Notes: a model not told the origin generated them from the letters alone. Shown: positions 43,673 to 53,571, counted from the first letter of the stretch. The stretch is 64,000 nt of DNA from GJ-E10 sp035625725 (GCA_035625725.1 DASPPB010000034.1:75210-139209); one strand, 5' to 3'. Numbers and translations are program-made.

Positions 43673-44857
43673 TCACAGCAGTTGCAGATCGCGCGCCGGC
43701 GCTCCAGGAAAAACGCGCTCAAGTTGCTCAGGCCGCAAACCGTAGAGCCGCCCGAACAACCCTCCCAGTAGGGCTCGATATTCGTTGAGTACCGGCAAGT
43801 CACGCTTTTGGAACAATCCCGCTTCCGTGATTTGTTGCTGCTCGCCGGCAACCCGCCCACCGCGGACCGCGCCGCCGATGACAAAGTAGGTTGTGCCGTG
43901 GCCGTGATCGGTCCCCCGGTTGCCGTTCTCACGCATGGTTCTGCCGAATTCACTCATGACCACAACCGTCGTGTCGCGCCAACGCGGCCCCATTGCGGCG
44001 GCAAATGCCGCTAGCCCTCGCCCGAGTTCCTCCAGACGGGTCGCCAGATACCCCTTCGCGGCGCCCTGCCCCACGTGGGTATCCCATCCCCCAACATCAA
44101 TGAATCCCAGATCGAAGCTTTCGCTCATCAGCTTGCCCATGCGCTGAGCGTCTCTCTCAAAACCCTTCGACGATACGGCGCCCCGTCCGGACGTGTCCAT
44201 TTCGTCGGCCAGATCGCGCATGATCTCTTCGCGTACCGCAAAGCCTTCGCCAACCGGTACGGAAAAGCGGGTCGGCGCATACATGCTCGCGATCAGATCG
44301 CGCTGATGTGCGTCGATGGCCGGCCGGCTTACCGATTGCAAGGCGATGTTGCCGATGTGATGCTCGCCGCGCATGCAAAGCGGCAGTTGTTCGGTAAAAG
44401 CAATGGGATTGACCCCGCCCACCACTGACGCGAGGCGGTTAAGAAAGCCCGAACCGAAATCTCGAGACGTACCCAAACCTTGGCCCAGTTCGATGCTGTC
44501 TTGCGTCTCGAAATGACTGCGAGAAACGTCATCGGTGCCCGTAAACACGACGAACGCCATCTGCTTTTGTTCGTACAGCGGCAGCAGCGAATCGCGCAAG
44601 GCGGGGTGCAATCCCCAATAGCCGTCGAGCGGCAAGGCCGCGTCGGACTGCGAACCCGGTGCGGGAATCGCAATATTCGGCCGCACGCGGTAGTAGAACT
44701 CCGATCCTACGGGCACAACGACGCTTGCGGTATCCAGACCGCCGCGAAGGAAGACAAGAAGGAATTTGCAGCCGGAGGCGGGTGCCGCGAAAGCTTGCAT
44801 GCGCACCGAGGCCCAAGGCAGTGTGGCCAGCGAGCAGATTACCTGACGACGGTTCAT
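43673..44857 (-). CDS. DUF1501-family protein, exported
   Basis: A 394-residue DUF1501 protein related to the sulfatase/alkaline-phosphatase fold. The N-terminus MNRRQVICSLATLPWASVRM has two arginines and a hydrophobic stretch, so Tat-type export is possible. Family text is FLLVFLRGGLDTASVVVP, VFTGTDDVSRSHFETQDSIE, LGFIDVGGWDTHVGQG, TVVVMSEFGRTMRENGNRGT and DHGHGTTYFVIGG with the metal-site-like His residues. It lies 10 bases downstream of the DUF1800 gene; these two families are very often paired. Function unknown. Confidence 0.85.
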   Translation of the reverse strand: MNRRQVICSLATLPWASVRMQAFAAPASGCKFLLVFLRGGLDTASVVVPVGSEFYYRVRPNIAIPAPGSQSDAALPLDGYWGLHPALRDSLLPLYEQKQMAFVVFTGTDDVSRSHFETQDSIELGQGLGTSRDFGSGFLNRLASVVGGVNPIAFTEQLPLCMRGEHHIGNIALQSVSRPAIDAHQRDLIASMYAPTRFSVPVGEGFAVREEIMRDLADEMDTSGRGAVSSKGFERDAQRMGKLMSESFDLGFIDVGGWDTHVGQGAAKGYLATRLEELGRGLAAFAAAMGPRWRDTTVVVMSEFGRTMRENGNRGTDHGHGTTYFVIGGAVRGGRVAGEQQQITEAGLFQKRDLPVLNEYRALLGGLFGRLYGLRPEQLERVFPGAPARDLQLL

Positions 44858-44867
44858 GGTCGCGCAA

Positions 44868-46469
44868 CTACCGCAGCATGAACTCGGGCGAACTGAGCAA
44901 CAGCAAGTTCCATTCTTGCGGCGAGGCGGCCTGATCCATTGCCTGACGCGTCGCCGCTGCTAGGCCCTGCTGCGTATTCTCGTAGTACACCGCGTTGGCA
45001 AGCTGAGGGAACGCGGGCTTCTCCGACGGGTTCGGTCCCTCCGATTTGAATAAACCCGCGCTGCCGTAGCCGATGGCTTTTGCGATTTCAAAGCGCACCG
45101 CCATCTGGCCCGGCCCATCCCAGGCCGATTCCGCAAGGGAGTAGCCGTCGGGCGTCTGGTGGTTAAAGGGCGCCTCTCCCAGCCGGTTGAGCCAGTTGAT
45201 CATGGGATTGGCGTTCATGACCGGCTTCCCATCGTAGGCAAGGCGAACGGCGGATACGACAAAATGCATGGGGTCCTTGAATTTCTGGTGCAGCGACGCG
45301 GCAAACTCCGGCGACTCGAAAGCGACGCGCAAGGTGGCCGGGATGTTGCCGTCTGTGCGCAAGAATTCCTGCTGCATCGCGGCCACGAGGTGCGCCGGTG
45401 GTTCGTCCGCGACCAAAAACCGCGCCAATTTCCGGCTGACGTTGCGTGCCGTCGCCGGATGCCGGCTGAGCAGATCCAAGACCTCGTCGAGCTCGACCGG
45501 CCCCCGACCGCGAATCGTCTGGCCGAGAACGACCTTGTCTCCGTAGTCGTGCCGGTTCGGGTTGAATTCAAAGAGTCCGTTGCGCACGTATTGCGAAGCC
45601 AGCGCATGCCTGAGCCTCGGCGGTTCGGTTCGAGTCGGGTCATTTTTGTTAATGCCAAATCCCGTCAACACCCGTGCCAACTCCTGCACGTCGCGCTGCG
45701 TGTAGCCGCCGTCGACGCCCAGGGTGTGCAACTCCAGCAGTTCGCGCGCATAGTTCTCATTAATGTGGCCCAGCGCGTTCTGCGCGTTGTCCAGATACAT
45801 AAGCATTGCCGGATGCCGCGCGCTGGCCGCCAGCAGCTCGCGAAAGGTCCCCAAAGCGTGCGCCCGCAGCTCGCGCTCATAGTCCCCGAGCATGGCCCGA
45901 ACCATGTGCTTGTGTTGATACACGTTGAAGTGGTTCACCCAGAACCACGTCATTTGTTCCTGCAGCTGTTTGGGCGAATACAGGTCGCGCAGCAGTTCGC
46001 GCGTCGCGGCCTCCCGCGCGAGCCGATTTAACTCGAGCTGATAATCATGCTGCGCGGCCTTCTTGGCCGCATCGTCCGCGATTTCGTCGGCGCTCTTTCT
46101 TTGTGCTTCAAGCGCGTAGATGAGTTCGGGGAGCGCGGTGCGCTCAATCGTCATCGCTGCGATTTGTTCCTGCACCGAAGGCGGCAGCGCTGCTTGTTCG
46201 TCGGGCTGCAGTTGATCCGTCACCCAGTGGCTCACTCCCTGGGTGCGTACCAGCCGATACGCCGAGGTGGTTACGCCCCAGGACAGGCGATCGAGCACGC
46301 CGACCGGATCGTCTCCCGTGCTGGCGCCTTTCTGCCCTTGCAAAGCGCTAGGCGCGTGGGCGCCCGTCGCCCCGGAGCCGCTTGCGCAAGCCGCAAGAAG
46401 GCCTGCGCCGACACCCAAAAAAAGCGCTCCGGCGAGCCACCCAGGCAGCGCTGCGACAAGCGATCTCAT
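44868..46469 (-). CDS. DUF1800-family lipoprotein
   Basis: A 533-residue DUF1800 protein. The N-terminal hydrophobic segment ends in LLAAC (Cys28 from ATG 46469), a lipobox, so it is probably membrane-anchored. DUF1800 text includes DRLSWGVTTSAYRLVRTQGV, FWVNHFNVYQHKHMVRAMLG, ENYARELLELHTLGVDGGYT, HDYGDKVVLGQTIRGRG and the C-terminal NLLLLSSPEFMLR. A GTG at 46487 would add 6 residues. It probably acts with the DUF1501 protein in the periplasm; no biochemical role is established to my knowledge. Confidence 0.86.
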   Translation of the reverse strand: MRSLVAALPGWLAGALFLGVGAGLLAACASGSGATGAHAPSALQGQKGASTGDDPVGVLDRLSWGVTTSAYRLVRTQGVSHWVTDQLQPDEQAALPPSVQEQIAAMTIERTALPELIYALEAQRKSADEIADDAAKKAAQHDYQLELNRLAREAATRELLRDLYSPKQLQEQMTWFWVNHFNVYQHKHMVRAMLGDYERELRAHALGTFRELLAASARHPAMLMYLDNAQNALGHINENYARELLELHTLGVDGGYTQRDVQELARVLTGFGINKNDPTRTEPPRLRHALASQYVRNGLFEFNPNRHDYGDKVVLGQTIRGRGPVELDEVLDLLSRHPATARNVSRKLARFLVADEPPAHLVAAMQQEFLRTDGNIPATLRVAFESPEFAASLHQKFKDPMHFVVSAVRLAYDGKPVMNANPMINWLNRLGEAPFNHQTPDGYSLAESAWDGPGQMAVRFEIAKAIGYGSAGLFKSEGPNPSEKPAFPQLANAVYYENTQQGLAAATRQAMDQAASPQEWNLLLLSSPEFMLR

Positions 46470-46637
46470 GGCGCCACGATAGCTCACAAGTCAATCCCGC
46501 GCGCACCGAGCGCAAATCGGTGCGTATCCAATTGCAACGCCCCGCGCGTACCGTTGCCGTTGGTTGCAATTCCGCGCAACGCACGGCGTCCGCCGCGCGT
46601 TTTTTGCCTCCCGCAAATATCGCATACACTCAATTCC

Positions 46638-47792
46638 ATGAAATGGACCTTGGTGGTTCCGGGCGCGTTGACGCCGGCGGCGCTGGCCCCCGAGCTGAAC
46701 TGCGCGGTGCGCGCGCCGTGGCTTTCGGAGCTACTGCTCGGCGCCCGATCCGCGGTGGACCACCACGAAATTGGACCAAATATCGGGGCCCCCCACTGGT
46801 CTTGGTTGGCCCGCAAATTCGGCGTAACCGCGCAGCCGCCGGTGACCGCCCCCTACGCCTGGCAGGCGCTGGGAGGCGCCTTTGCGCCGGGGCAGCGCCA
46901 TTGGATCGCCTTTTGTGATCCGGTGCACCTAGCCGTGGGCCACGATTCCGTCCTTTTAACGGACCTTGCCGACGCGCCCCTGCGAGAGGATGAATCCGAT
47001 GCTTTGCTTTCGCTGGCCGGCGGGGCGCTGCGCGCAAACACTCCTATCGATCGCGCTGCGGACTCCTCTCAGACCACAGGCCCTGTCGATCTACGGATCG
47101 AGGTTCGGCGCGGCCAATGGTTTTTGCTTGCGGACGCGCCTCTGGATTTGCAGAGCGCCGCACTGCCTGCAGTGCTCGGACAGGCCGCCCACCAGCGACT
47201 GCCGACTGGAATCGACGCCCGCTTGTGGCGAAAGCTTGCCAATGAGATTCAGATGCTCTGGCACAGCAGCGAAGTTAACGCGGCGCGCGAGGACCGGGGC
47301 GAGCGCACGGTAAATGCCCTTTGGGTTCATGGCGGCGGGTTGTGGACGCCGTTGCCGCCGAACCCGGTTGCGGAGCTTTTGGTGGAGGAAGATTCGATCG
47401 ATGCGGCCGTGCTGCACGGATGGTTGCAGGCTACCTCGACGACTCGCCCCACGGGCAAGGCCCCGAGCGTCGAGCGATCGCCGGCCAGCGAGACACTGTC
47501 GCTTTGTCTTGCGCTCTCTCGGCCTTTTGCTTTCCAGGACTGGGAATCGTGGCTGCGCGAGCTGCCTGCCGTGCAGGACCGATTGCAGCGAGACTTGGCC
47601 GGCGCGCGCGAACGTGGCGCGGAGCGCCTGGACCTGGTACTTTGCGGGACGCACCAAGTACGCACCCTGGATATTCCGCTGCATGCCTCCCGGTGGAAAT
47701 TGCGCCTGGGTTTGCAGCGCAGCCGCGCGTCGGAAATGCAACGTTGGTTCGTCGAGCAGGATCAGCCGACAGTGCCGAGATTTCGCTTATGA
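46638..47792 (+). CDS. Phosphoglycerate-mutase-like conserved protein upstream of recJ
   Basis: A 384-residue cytoplasmic protein that begins KWTLVVPGALTPAALAPELN and contains PYAWQALGGAFAPGQRHWIA and NALWVHGGGLWTPLP. I remember this as a conserved betaproteobacterial family located upstream of recJ and annotated as cofactor-independent phosphoglycerate-mutase-like (COG4255). The metal and serine residues of a true phosphoglycerate mutase are not obvious, so an enzymatic role is uncertain. Its stop overlaps the recJ start by 3 bases (ATGA), indicating coupled translation. Confidence 0.7.
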   Translation: MKWTLVVPGALTPAALAPELNCAVRAPWLSELLLGARSAVDHHEIGPNIGAPHWSWLARKFGVTAQPPVTAPYAWQALGGAFAPGQRHWIAFCDPVHLAVGHDSVLLTDLADAPLREDESDALLSLAGGALRANTPIDRAADSSQTTGPVDLRIEVRRGQWFLLADAPLDLQSAALPAVLGQAAHQRLPTGIDARLWRKLANEIQMLWHSSEVNAAREDRGERTVNALWVHGGGLWTPLPPNPVAELLVEEDSIDAAVLHGWLQATSTTRPTGKAPSVERSPASETLSLCLALSRPFAFQDWESWLRELPAVQDRLQRDLAGARERGAERLDLVLCGTHQVRTLDIPLHASRWKLRLGLQRSRASEMQRWFVEQDQPTVPRFRL

Positions 47793-49495
47793 GTGCGCGA
47801 TTTCATACGCGCGCATTTGACCTGGGCGCCGCGCATCGCCTGCAGCTTCTGGGTATACCGGCACCGCTGGCGCGAGTGCTCGCGGCTCGTGGCGTCCGAA
47901 ACGAGGCGGAACTGCAACTCTCAACCCGGCAGATTCTGCCGCCGGAGACCATGTCGCACTGTGCCGAGGCAGCGGTGCTCCTCGCCGACGCCATCGACCG
48001 GCAACGGCGATTGCTCGTCGTGGCCGACTATGACTGCGACGGCGCAACTGCCTGTGTCGTAGCGCTGCGCGGCTTGCGTGCGATGGGAGCGCAAGTCGAT
48101 TATCTCGTTCCCAACCGCTTTGAATACGGTTACGGCCTAACCCCGGAACTGGTCGAACTCGCGGCGCGCCGCAAACCCGACATGCTGATAACCGTGGACA
48201 ACGGCATCGCCAGCATCGAGGGCGTGGACCGCGCCAATGCGCTCGGCATTGATGTTCTGATCACGGACCACCACTTACCAGCCGGCCGCCTGCCGGCGGC
48301 CCGCGCCATCGTAAATCCGAATCAAGCCGATTGCTCCTTTGCGTCCAAGCACCTGGCCGGCGTTGGCGTGATGTTCTACTTGCTGCTACAGCTGCGCGCT
48401 GAGTTGCGCCACCGAGGGCGCTTTGACCGCGACTCCCAACCCCGGCTCGACTCGCTGCTCGATCTGGTGGCCCTCGGAACCGTGGCCGACCTTGTCCGAC
48501 TCGATCACAACAACCGGATTCTTGTGCACGGGGGTCTGGAGCGCATCCATCGCGGGGCGATGCAGCCGGGCATCGCTGCCCTCTTTCGTGTTGCCGGACG
48601 CGACCCGCGGGGCGCCCACGCAGCCGACCTGGGGTACTGTCTGGCACCGCGCGTCAATGCCGCAGGGCGACTTGCCGACATGACGCAGGGAATCGAATGC
48701 CTGCTGACGGACGATCCGGCGCTAGCAATGGAACTCGCCCAGCGCCTCGACGGGTTAAATCGCGAGCGACGCCAGATCGAAGCCGAGATGCAGGCCACCG
48801 CCCAGAGCGATCTGGCGGCGGCCGAGGTCCAAGGCACTCCGCTGGCCCAGCAGCGCACCATAACGATTTATCGAGAGGACTGGCATCCGGGCGTCGTGGG
48901 TCTGATCGCTGCACGGCTGAAGGAACGCCACCACCGGCCCACCATTGTTTTTGCGCCCGCGGACGCAATGTCGTTGCGCGGGTCGGGCCGCTCCATCGAC
49001 GGCGTCCATTTGCGCGATACGCTCGATCTGGTCACCAAAGCGGCGCCCGGACTGATCACTCGCTTTGGCGGCCACGCGATGGCTGCGGGTCTGACGATCG
49101 GGCGCGCGGCGCTCGGAGAATTCGCGCGCGCATTCGAACAGGCGGCGCGCGGGAGCACGGATCCTTGCCTTTATGCGCGCACTTTGTCGGTTGACGGCCC
49201 CTTGGAGGCAGGGGAGATCACGACATCGTTAATCGAGGCGATCAACGCAATCGTCTGGGGACAGGGCTTTACGGAGCCACTGTTCGACAACGAATTCGAG
49301 GTGCTGGAGCAACGACTCGTGAAAGGGCAGCATCTGCAACTCACTCTCGCGCTGGGTGGCCGGCGCTGGCCAGGGATCTGGTTTCGCCGAACCGAAACGC
49401 TACCGGATCGGGCGCGTCTGGCGTATCGCCCCGTCATCGATGAGTTCCGCGGGCAGCATCGCGTTACGCTCCGCGTCGAGCAGCTGTCCTCGTGA
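47789..49495 (+). CDS. recJ: Single-stranded-DNA-specific 5'-3' exonuclease RecJ
   Basis: A 568-residue DHH-family nuclease for recombination and mismatch repair. Motifs are VVADYDCDGATA (motif I), ITVDNGIAS (II), ITDHHLPAG (III, DHH), RVNAAGRLADM, and the DHHA1 motif FGGHAMAAGLT with a C-terminal OB-like domain. Metal ligands appear complete. The start ATG 47789 overlaps the previous gene's stop; frames starting further upstream belong to shadows. Confidence 0.95.
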   Translation: MSARFHTRAFDLGAAHRLQLLGIPAPLARVLAARGVRNEAELQLSTRQILPPETMSHCAEAAVLLADAIDRQRRLLVVADYDCDGATACVVALRGLRAMGAQVDYLVPNRFEYGYGLTPELVELAARRKPDMLITVDNGIASIEGVDRANALGIDVLITDHHLPAGRLPAARAIVNPNQADCSFASKHLAGVGVMFYLLLQLRAELRHRGRFDRDSQPRLDSLLDLVALGTVADLVRLDHNNRILVHGGLERIHRGAMQPGIAALFRVAGRDPRGAHAADLGYCLAPRVNAAGRLADMTQGIECLLTDDPALAMELAQRLDGLNRERRQIEAEMQATAQSDLAAAEVQGTPLAQQRTITIYREDWHPGVVGLIAARLKERHHRPTIVFAPADAMSLRGSGRSIDGVHLRDTLDLVTKAAPGLITRFGGHAMAAGLTIGRAALGEFARAFEQAARGSTDPCLYARTLSVDGPLEAGEITTSLIEAINAIVWGQGFTEPLFDNEFEVLEQRLVKGQHLQLTLALGGRRWPGIWFRRTETLPDRARLAYRPVIDEFRGQHRVTLRVEQLSS

Positions 49496-49528
49496 ACGTA
49501 TAATTGCGGACCTTTGGCGGGACGCAAA

Positions 49529-50633
49529 ATGGACGCAGAACAGCTCAATCAGATTGCCGGGACTCTATCCGACCTTCAGGCTCGCCTAAACGAGCTGCGG
49601 AGGTACCTTTGACGTCGATGCCAAAGAGCACCGGCTGACCGAAGTCGTACGCGAGCTGGAAACCCCCGAAGTCTGGAGCGATCAAAAACGCTCGCAAGAG
49701 CTAGGCAAGGAACGAAAACTGCTCGAGGACGTCGTCTCGCGCATGCGTCACATCGGCAGCGAACTGCGCGATGCCGAGGAGCTCTTTGAACTCGGGCGCG
49801 CAGAAGGCGACGACGCCACGCTGCAAACCATCGGCTCGGACGTTGCCAAGCTCGAACGCCAGGTGGGGGAGCTGGAATTCCAGCGCATGTTCAACAACCC
49901 GCTCGATCCGAACAACTGCTTTCTCGACGTTCAGGCGGGCTCTGGCGGCACCGAGGCCCAAGACTGGGCCTCAATGCTCGAGCGCATGTACCTGCGCTAC
50001 GCCGAGCGCAAAGGGTTTCACGCGGAATTGCTGGAAGAATCCGCGGGAGAGGTCGCCGGCATTAAAAGCGCAACGATCAAAATTACCGGAGCCTATGCCT
50101 TTGGCACGCTGCGCACAGAAACCGGTGTGCACCGACTGGTGCGCAAGTCGCCTTTCGACGCCAATGCTCGCCGTCACACCTCGTTCGCGAGCGTCTTTGT
50201 TTATCCGGAGGTCGATGAAAACGTCGCGGTGGAGATCAATCCTGCGGATCTTCGCATCGACGTGTACCGCGCATCAGGGGCGGGTGGTCAGCACGTGAAC
50301 AAAACCGAATCGGCGGTGCGCATTACGCATTTGCCGACGGGAATCGTTGTCCAGAGCCAGAACGACCGCTCGCAGCATCGCAACCGAGCCGAATGCATGG
50401 CCATGCTCAAGTCGCGCCTTTATGAATTGGAGATGCGCAAGCGTTTGGCAGAGCAAAACAAGATCGAGGAATCCAAGACCGACATCGCCTGGGGTCATCA
50501 GATCCGCTCGTACGTGTTGGATCAGTCTCGCATCAAGGACCTGCGCACCAACGTGGAAATTGGAAACACCCAGGCGGTATTGGACGGGGACCTCGATGCA
50601 TTTGTAACTGCGAGCTTGAAGCAAGGCGTCTGA
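49529..50633 (+). CDS. prfB: Peptide chain release factor 2, with programmed +1 frameshift
   Basis: RF2 recognises UGA and UAA stop codons. Frame 1 runs 27 codons from ATG 49529 to a TGA at 49610-49612; the rest is in the +1 frame from GAC 49611 to the stop at 50633, so the full protein is 367 residues. The recoding site CGG AGG TAC CTT TGA C has the slippery CTT TGA C and an upstream Shine-Dalgarno-like GGAGG. Motifs SPFDANARRHTSFASVF (the codon-recognition region) and GAGGQHVNKTESAVRITH (the catalytic GGQ loop) are present. lysS follows 43 bases later. Confidence 0.97.
49601..49613 (+). other. prfB programmed frameshift site
   Basis: AGGTACCTTTGAC: an internal GGAGG (49599-49603 region) spaced just before CTT TGA C. 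Low RF2 levels cause a pause at TGA and slippage of the tRNA on CTT to TTT, so that prfB expression is autoregulated. The site differs from the commonest form in having TAC rather than TAT before CTT. Confidence 0.93.
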
Positions 50634-50676
50634 CCGCGCATGCCGGAAGCAATCATTCATTCACGATAGGACTGCC

Positions 50677-52185
50677 GTGACCAAGGACGTGCCGCCCCCA
50701 ACCGCCGCCGCGGACGAAAACCAGGTGTTCGCCGAGCGCCGCGCCAAGCTTGCCGCCTTGCGTGCCACGGGTCCGGCGTATCCCAATGACTTTCGCCGCA
50801 CCCATTGGGCAGCGGCTTTGCACACCGCGTACGGGGGCAACAGCCGAGAACAGCTCGAACAATCCTCCACCCCGGTTGCGATCGCAGGTCGGTTGATGCT
50901 CAAGCGCCTGATGGGCAAAGCAAGCTTCGCAACGGTGCAAGACGGCTCAGGTCGGATTCAGTTCTTCGTGAGCGACGAGGAAGTCGGGGCAGCCACGCAC
51001 GAAGCCTTCCGCCATTGGGACATTGGGGATATCGTTGCCGCGCGGGGAGTGCTCTTCAAAACCAATCGCGGTGAGCTCTCGGTGCGCTGCCGCGAGCTTC
51101 GCCTGTTGGCTAAGGCGCTGAGGCCCCTGCCCGACAAGTTCCACGGGCTTGCGGATCACGAGCAGCGCTACCGCCAGCGCTATGTCGACCTGATCGTAAA
51201 CGAATCCACCCGAAAGGCGTTCGAGACACGCGCGCGCGCCATATCCGCAATACGGCAGTTTCTGCTCGCACAAAACTTCGTCGAAGTCGAAACCCCGATG
51301 TTGCAGCCGATCCCGGGCGGCGCACTCGCACGGCCTTTTGTGACTCACCACAATGCGCTCGACATTGACATGTTTTTGCGGATCGCGCCCGAACTGTATC
51401 TAAAGCGGCTTGTGGTCGGGGGCATGGAACGAGTATTCGAACTCAATCGCAATTTCCGCAACGAAGGCATCAGTCCGCGTCACAACCCCGAATTCACGAT
51501 GCTGGAATTCTATGCCGCGTATCACGATGTGGGCTGGATGATGGATTTCACCGAGGAGCTGCTGCGCGCGGTGGTTGAGGCGACCCTCGGCGACCCTTCC
51601 TTGAGTTACCAGGGGCAGCGCATCGACTTCGGCAGACCTTTCGCGCGCCTGCGCATCGTCGAGGCGATCGCCCGCCATGCTCCGGGCTACGCCCCCGAGT
51701 CGCTCGACGACCCCAGGTTCTTGCACGGTGAGCTCGCGCGCCTCGAGGCTCCGGCACCCGCCTCAGCTGGCGTCGGGGCGCTGCAGCTTGCGCTATTTGA
51801 AAAAGTCGTGGAGAACCAGCTCCTGCAGCCGACGTTCATCATCGACTATCCGGCCGAGGTTTCCCCTTTGGCGCGGGCCTCCGACCGCAATCCCCAAATC
51901 GCCGAACGCTTTGAACTCTTCATCGCGGGGCGCGAAACGGCAAACGGTTTTTCCGAGCTCAATGATCCCGAGGACCAGGCTGAACGCTTCCGACGCCAGG
52001 CCGAAGCCAAAGCCGCGGGCGACGAGGAAGCCATGTTTTACGACGCCGACTATATCCGCGCGCTGGAGTACGGCATGCCGCCGGCAGCAGGCTGCGGCGT
52101 GGGCATCGACCGGCTTGTGATGCTTTTGGCGGACGTCCCCAACATTCGTGACGTCATTTTCTTTCCGCACATGCGGCCGGAATAA
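50677..52185 (+). CDS. lysS: Lysyl-tRNA synthetase, class II
   Basis: A 502-residue class II LysRS. The N-terminal OB-fold domain has ASFATVQDGSGRIQFFVS; the catalytic core has motif 2 FELNRNFRNEGISPRHNPEF and motif 3 AAGCGVGIDRLVMLLADVPN, ending IRDVIFFPHMRPE. The start is GTG 50677 with a GATAGGA site upstream. Order prfB-lysS is as usual in proteobacteria. Confidence 0.96.
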   Translation: MTKDVPPPTAAADENQVFAERRAKLAALRATGPAYPNDFRRTHWAAALHTAYGGNSREQLEQSSTPVAIAGRLMLKRLMGKASFATVQDGSGRIQFFVSDEEVGAATHEAFRHWDIGDIVAARGVLFKTNRGELSVRCRELRLLAKALRPLPDKFHGLADHEQRYRQRYVDLIVNESTRKAFETRARAISAIRQFLLAQNFVEVETPMLQPIPGGALARPFVTHHNALDIDMFLRIAPELYLKRLVVGGMERVFELNRNFRNEGISPRHNPEFTMLEFYAAYHDVGWMMDFTEELLRAVVEATLGDPSLSYQGQRIDFGRPFARLRIVEAIARHAPGYAPESLDDPRFLHGELARLEAPAPASAGVGALQLALFEKVVENQLLQPTFIIDYPAEVSPLARASDRNPQIAERFELFIAGRETANGFSELNDPEDQAERFRRQAEAKAAGDEEAMFYDADYIRALEYGMPPAAGCGVGIDRLVMLLADVPNIRDVIFFPHMRPE

Positions 52186-52190
52186 CTTCC

Positions 52191-52991
52191 GTGGGCGGAG
52201 CGGTCGGCCTGCTGCAAACGCGCCTGCGGGCCTTGGCGCGCGCAACACCGCCAGCCGATGCCATGACCTTCGTTGTAGCGCACCGGATCTGCGGCAGCGT
52301 CGCCCCGGCAGTGGCCCAGTGTCTGGTGCGCAGCGTTGCGGGCTTTCGGGTCCGAAATGGTGCACTGGAGCTCGCTGATCCGAACTTTGATGCTGCGCAC
52401 ATAACCTTACGACTGGAACAGGCCGCGCGAAAGCTGCTGCAGGCCGGTTTTATCAGCGCCTGGCGCGATGAGAAGCTTGATCTGCGCCCCGAAGCCGACC
52501 AGCCGGCGCTGGCGCAGATCGACCGGTGCGCGGTTCGGGTACTCGGAATCACGACCTATTCGGTGCACCTGAACGGCCATACGGCCGACGGCAACCTGGT
52601 TGTTGCGCGGCGGGCCGCACACAAACGCGTCGATCCGGGTCTCTGGGACAATCTTGTCGGCGGCATGATTGCCGCCGGGGAAAGCGTCCGCGAGGCACTG
52701 GCGCGCGAGACCTTTGAGGAGGCGGGCCTGCTCCTCGAGGACCTGCCGCTACAAGAAGGCGCTCGCATCCCGGTGCGCCGGCCGATACGCGAAGGAACCC
52801 TGTCTGAACTCGTGCACGTGTTCGACGTCGATTTGCCGGCGGGCACGCAGCCAGTGAACCAAGACGGTGAGGTGGAGCGCTTTGAAGTCCGTTCTGTGGG
52901 CGAGGTGCTCGCGGGCATCGAGCGCGGCGAGTTTACGGTAGAGGCAGCGCTGGCGACCCTCGACTCGCTAGAGCGTCGCGGGCACCACTAG
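52191..52991 (+). CDS. NUDIX hydrolase with N-terminal DUF4743 domain
   Basis: A 266-residue protein with a DUF4743-like N-terminal half (about 1-120) and a C-terminal NUDIX domain (about 120-255). The Nudix box is GGMIAAGESVREALARETFE continuing to EAGL, with all catalytic glutamates. Similar two-domain proteins are related to plant and yeast thiamine-associated NUDIX enzymes; the substrate is probably a nucleoside- or thiamine-type diphosphate. It starts at GTG 52191, 5 bases after lysS, and is convergent with iscX. Confidence 0.83.
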   Translation: MGGAVGLLQTRLRALARATPPADAMTFVVAHRICGSVAPAVAQCLVRSVAGFRVRNGALELADPNFDAAHITLRLEQAARKLLQAGFISAWRDEKLDLRPEADQPALAQIDRCAVRVLGITTYSVHLNGHTADGNLVVARRAAHKRVDPGLWDNLVGGMIAAGESVREALARETFEEAGLLLEDLPLQEGARIPVRRPIREGTLSELVHVFDVDLPAGTQPVNQDGEVERFEVRSVGEVLAGIERGEFTVEAALATLDSLERRGHH

Positions 52992-53013
52992 ACCCCGCAG
53001 CGCGGGCGCGCGG

Positions 53014-53220
53014 CTATATCTCGTCGATCCAGGCCATCTGAATGGCCTCGAGAATTTTCTCGTTGGAGTGGTTTGCGGGATCGGCAAATCCCTCAAGCGC
53101 GCAAACCCATCGGTGCAGGTCCGTAAAGCGGATGGTCCGCGGGTCGACGGCCGGGTGCGCCTCGTGCAATGCCTGGGCAATCGCAAGCGAATCGGTCCAA
53201 TGCAGGGTTGTAGCGCTCAT
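53014..53220 (-). CDS. iscX: Fe-S assembly protein IscX
   Basis: A 68-residue acidic protein with the IscX text LHWTDSLAIAQALHEAHPAV, RFTDLHRWVCALEGFAD and the C-terminal ILEAIQMAWIDEI. It binds IscS and iron and modulates cluster assembly. It is the last gene of the isc operon, 10 bases after fdx. Confidence 0.95.
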   Translation of the reverse strand: MSATTLHWTDSLAIAQALHEAHPAVDPRTIRFTDLHRWVCALEGFADPANHSNEKILEAIQMAWIDEI

Positions 53221-53230
53221 GTTCCCTCCC

Positions 53231-53569
53231 TTATTTTCCCTCTTTCACCTGATTGATCGAATAGCGCGGAATCTCCACCACCAGGTCGGAGTCCGCGACA
53301 ATCGCCTGGCAGGACAGCCGCGACAAGGGCGTCAATCCCCAGGCCTTGTCCAGCAGATCGTCCTCGTCCTCCTCCGACGGTGCTAGCGACCGAAAGCCTT
53401 CGCGGACAATCACGTGACAGGTCGTGCAGGCGCACGACAGCTCACAGGCATGTTCGATGGGGACCCCACCCTCGAGCAAGGCTCGGCAGATGCTCTGCCC
53501 GCGCTTGGCGACCACTGTTGCGCCGTTAGGACAGAATTCTTCGTGGGGCAATACGCGAATCGTGGGCAT
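53231..53569 (-). CDS. fdx: ISC-type [2Fe-2S] ferredoxin
   Basis: A 112-residue ferredoxin. Cluster ligands are Cys42, Cys48, Cys51 in ACELSCACTTCH and the Cys of SRLSCQAIV near residue 87, as in Escherichia coli Fdx. It donates electrons in Fe-S cluster assembly on IscU. It lies between hscA and iscX. Confidence 0.96.
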   Translation of the reverse strand: MPTIRVLPHEEFCPNGATVVAKRGQSICRALLEGGVPIEHACELSCACTTCHVIVREGFRSLAPSEEDEDDLLDKAWGLTPLSRLSCQAIVADSDLVVEIPRYSINQVKEGK

Positions 53570-53571
53570 TG

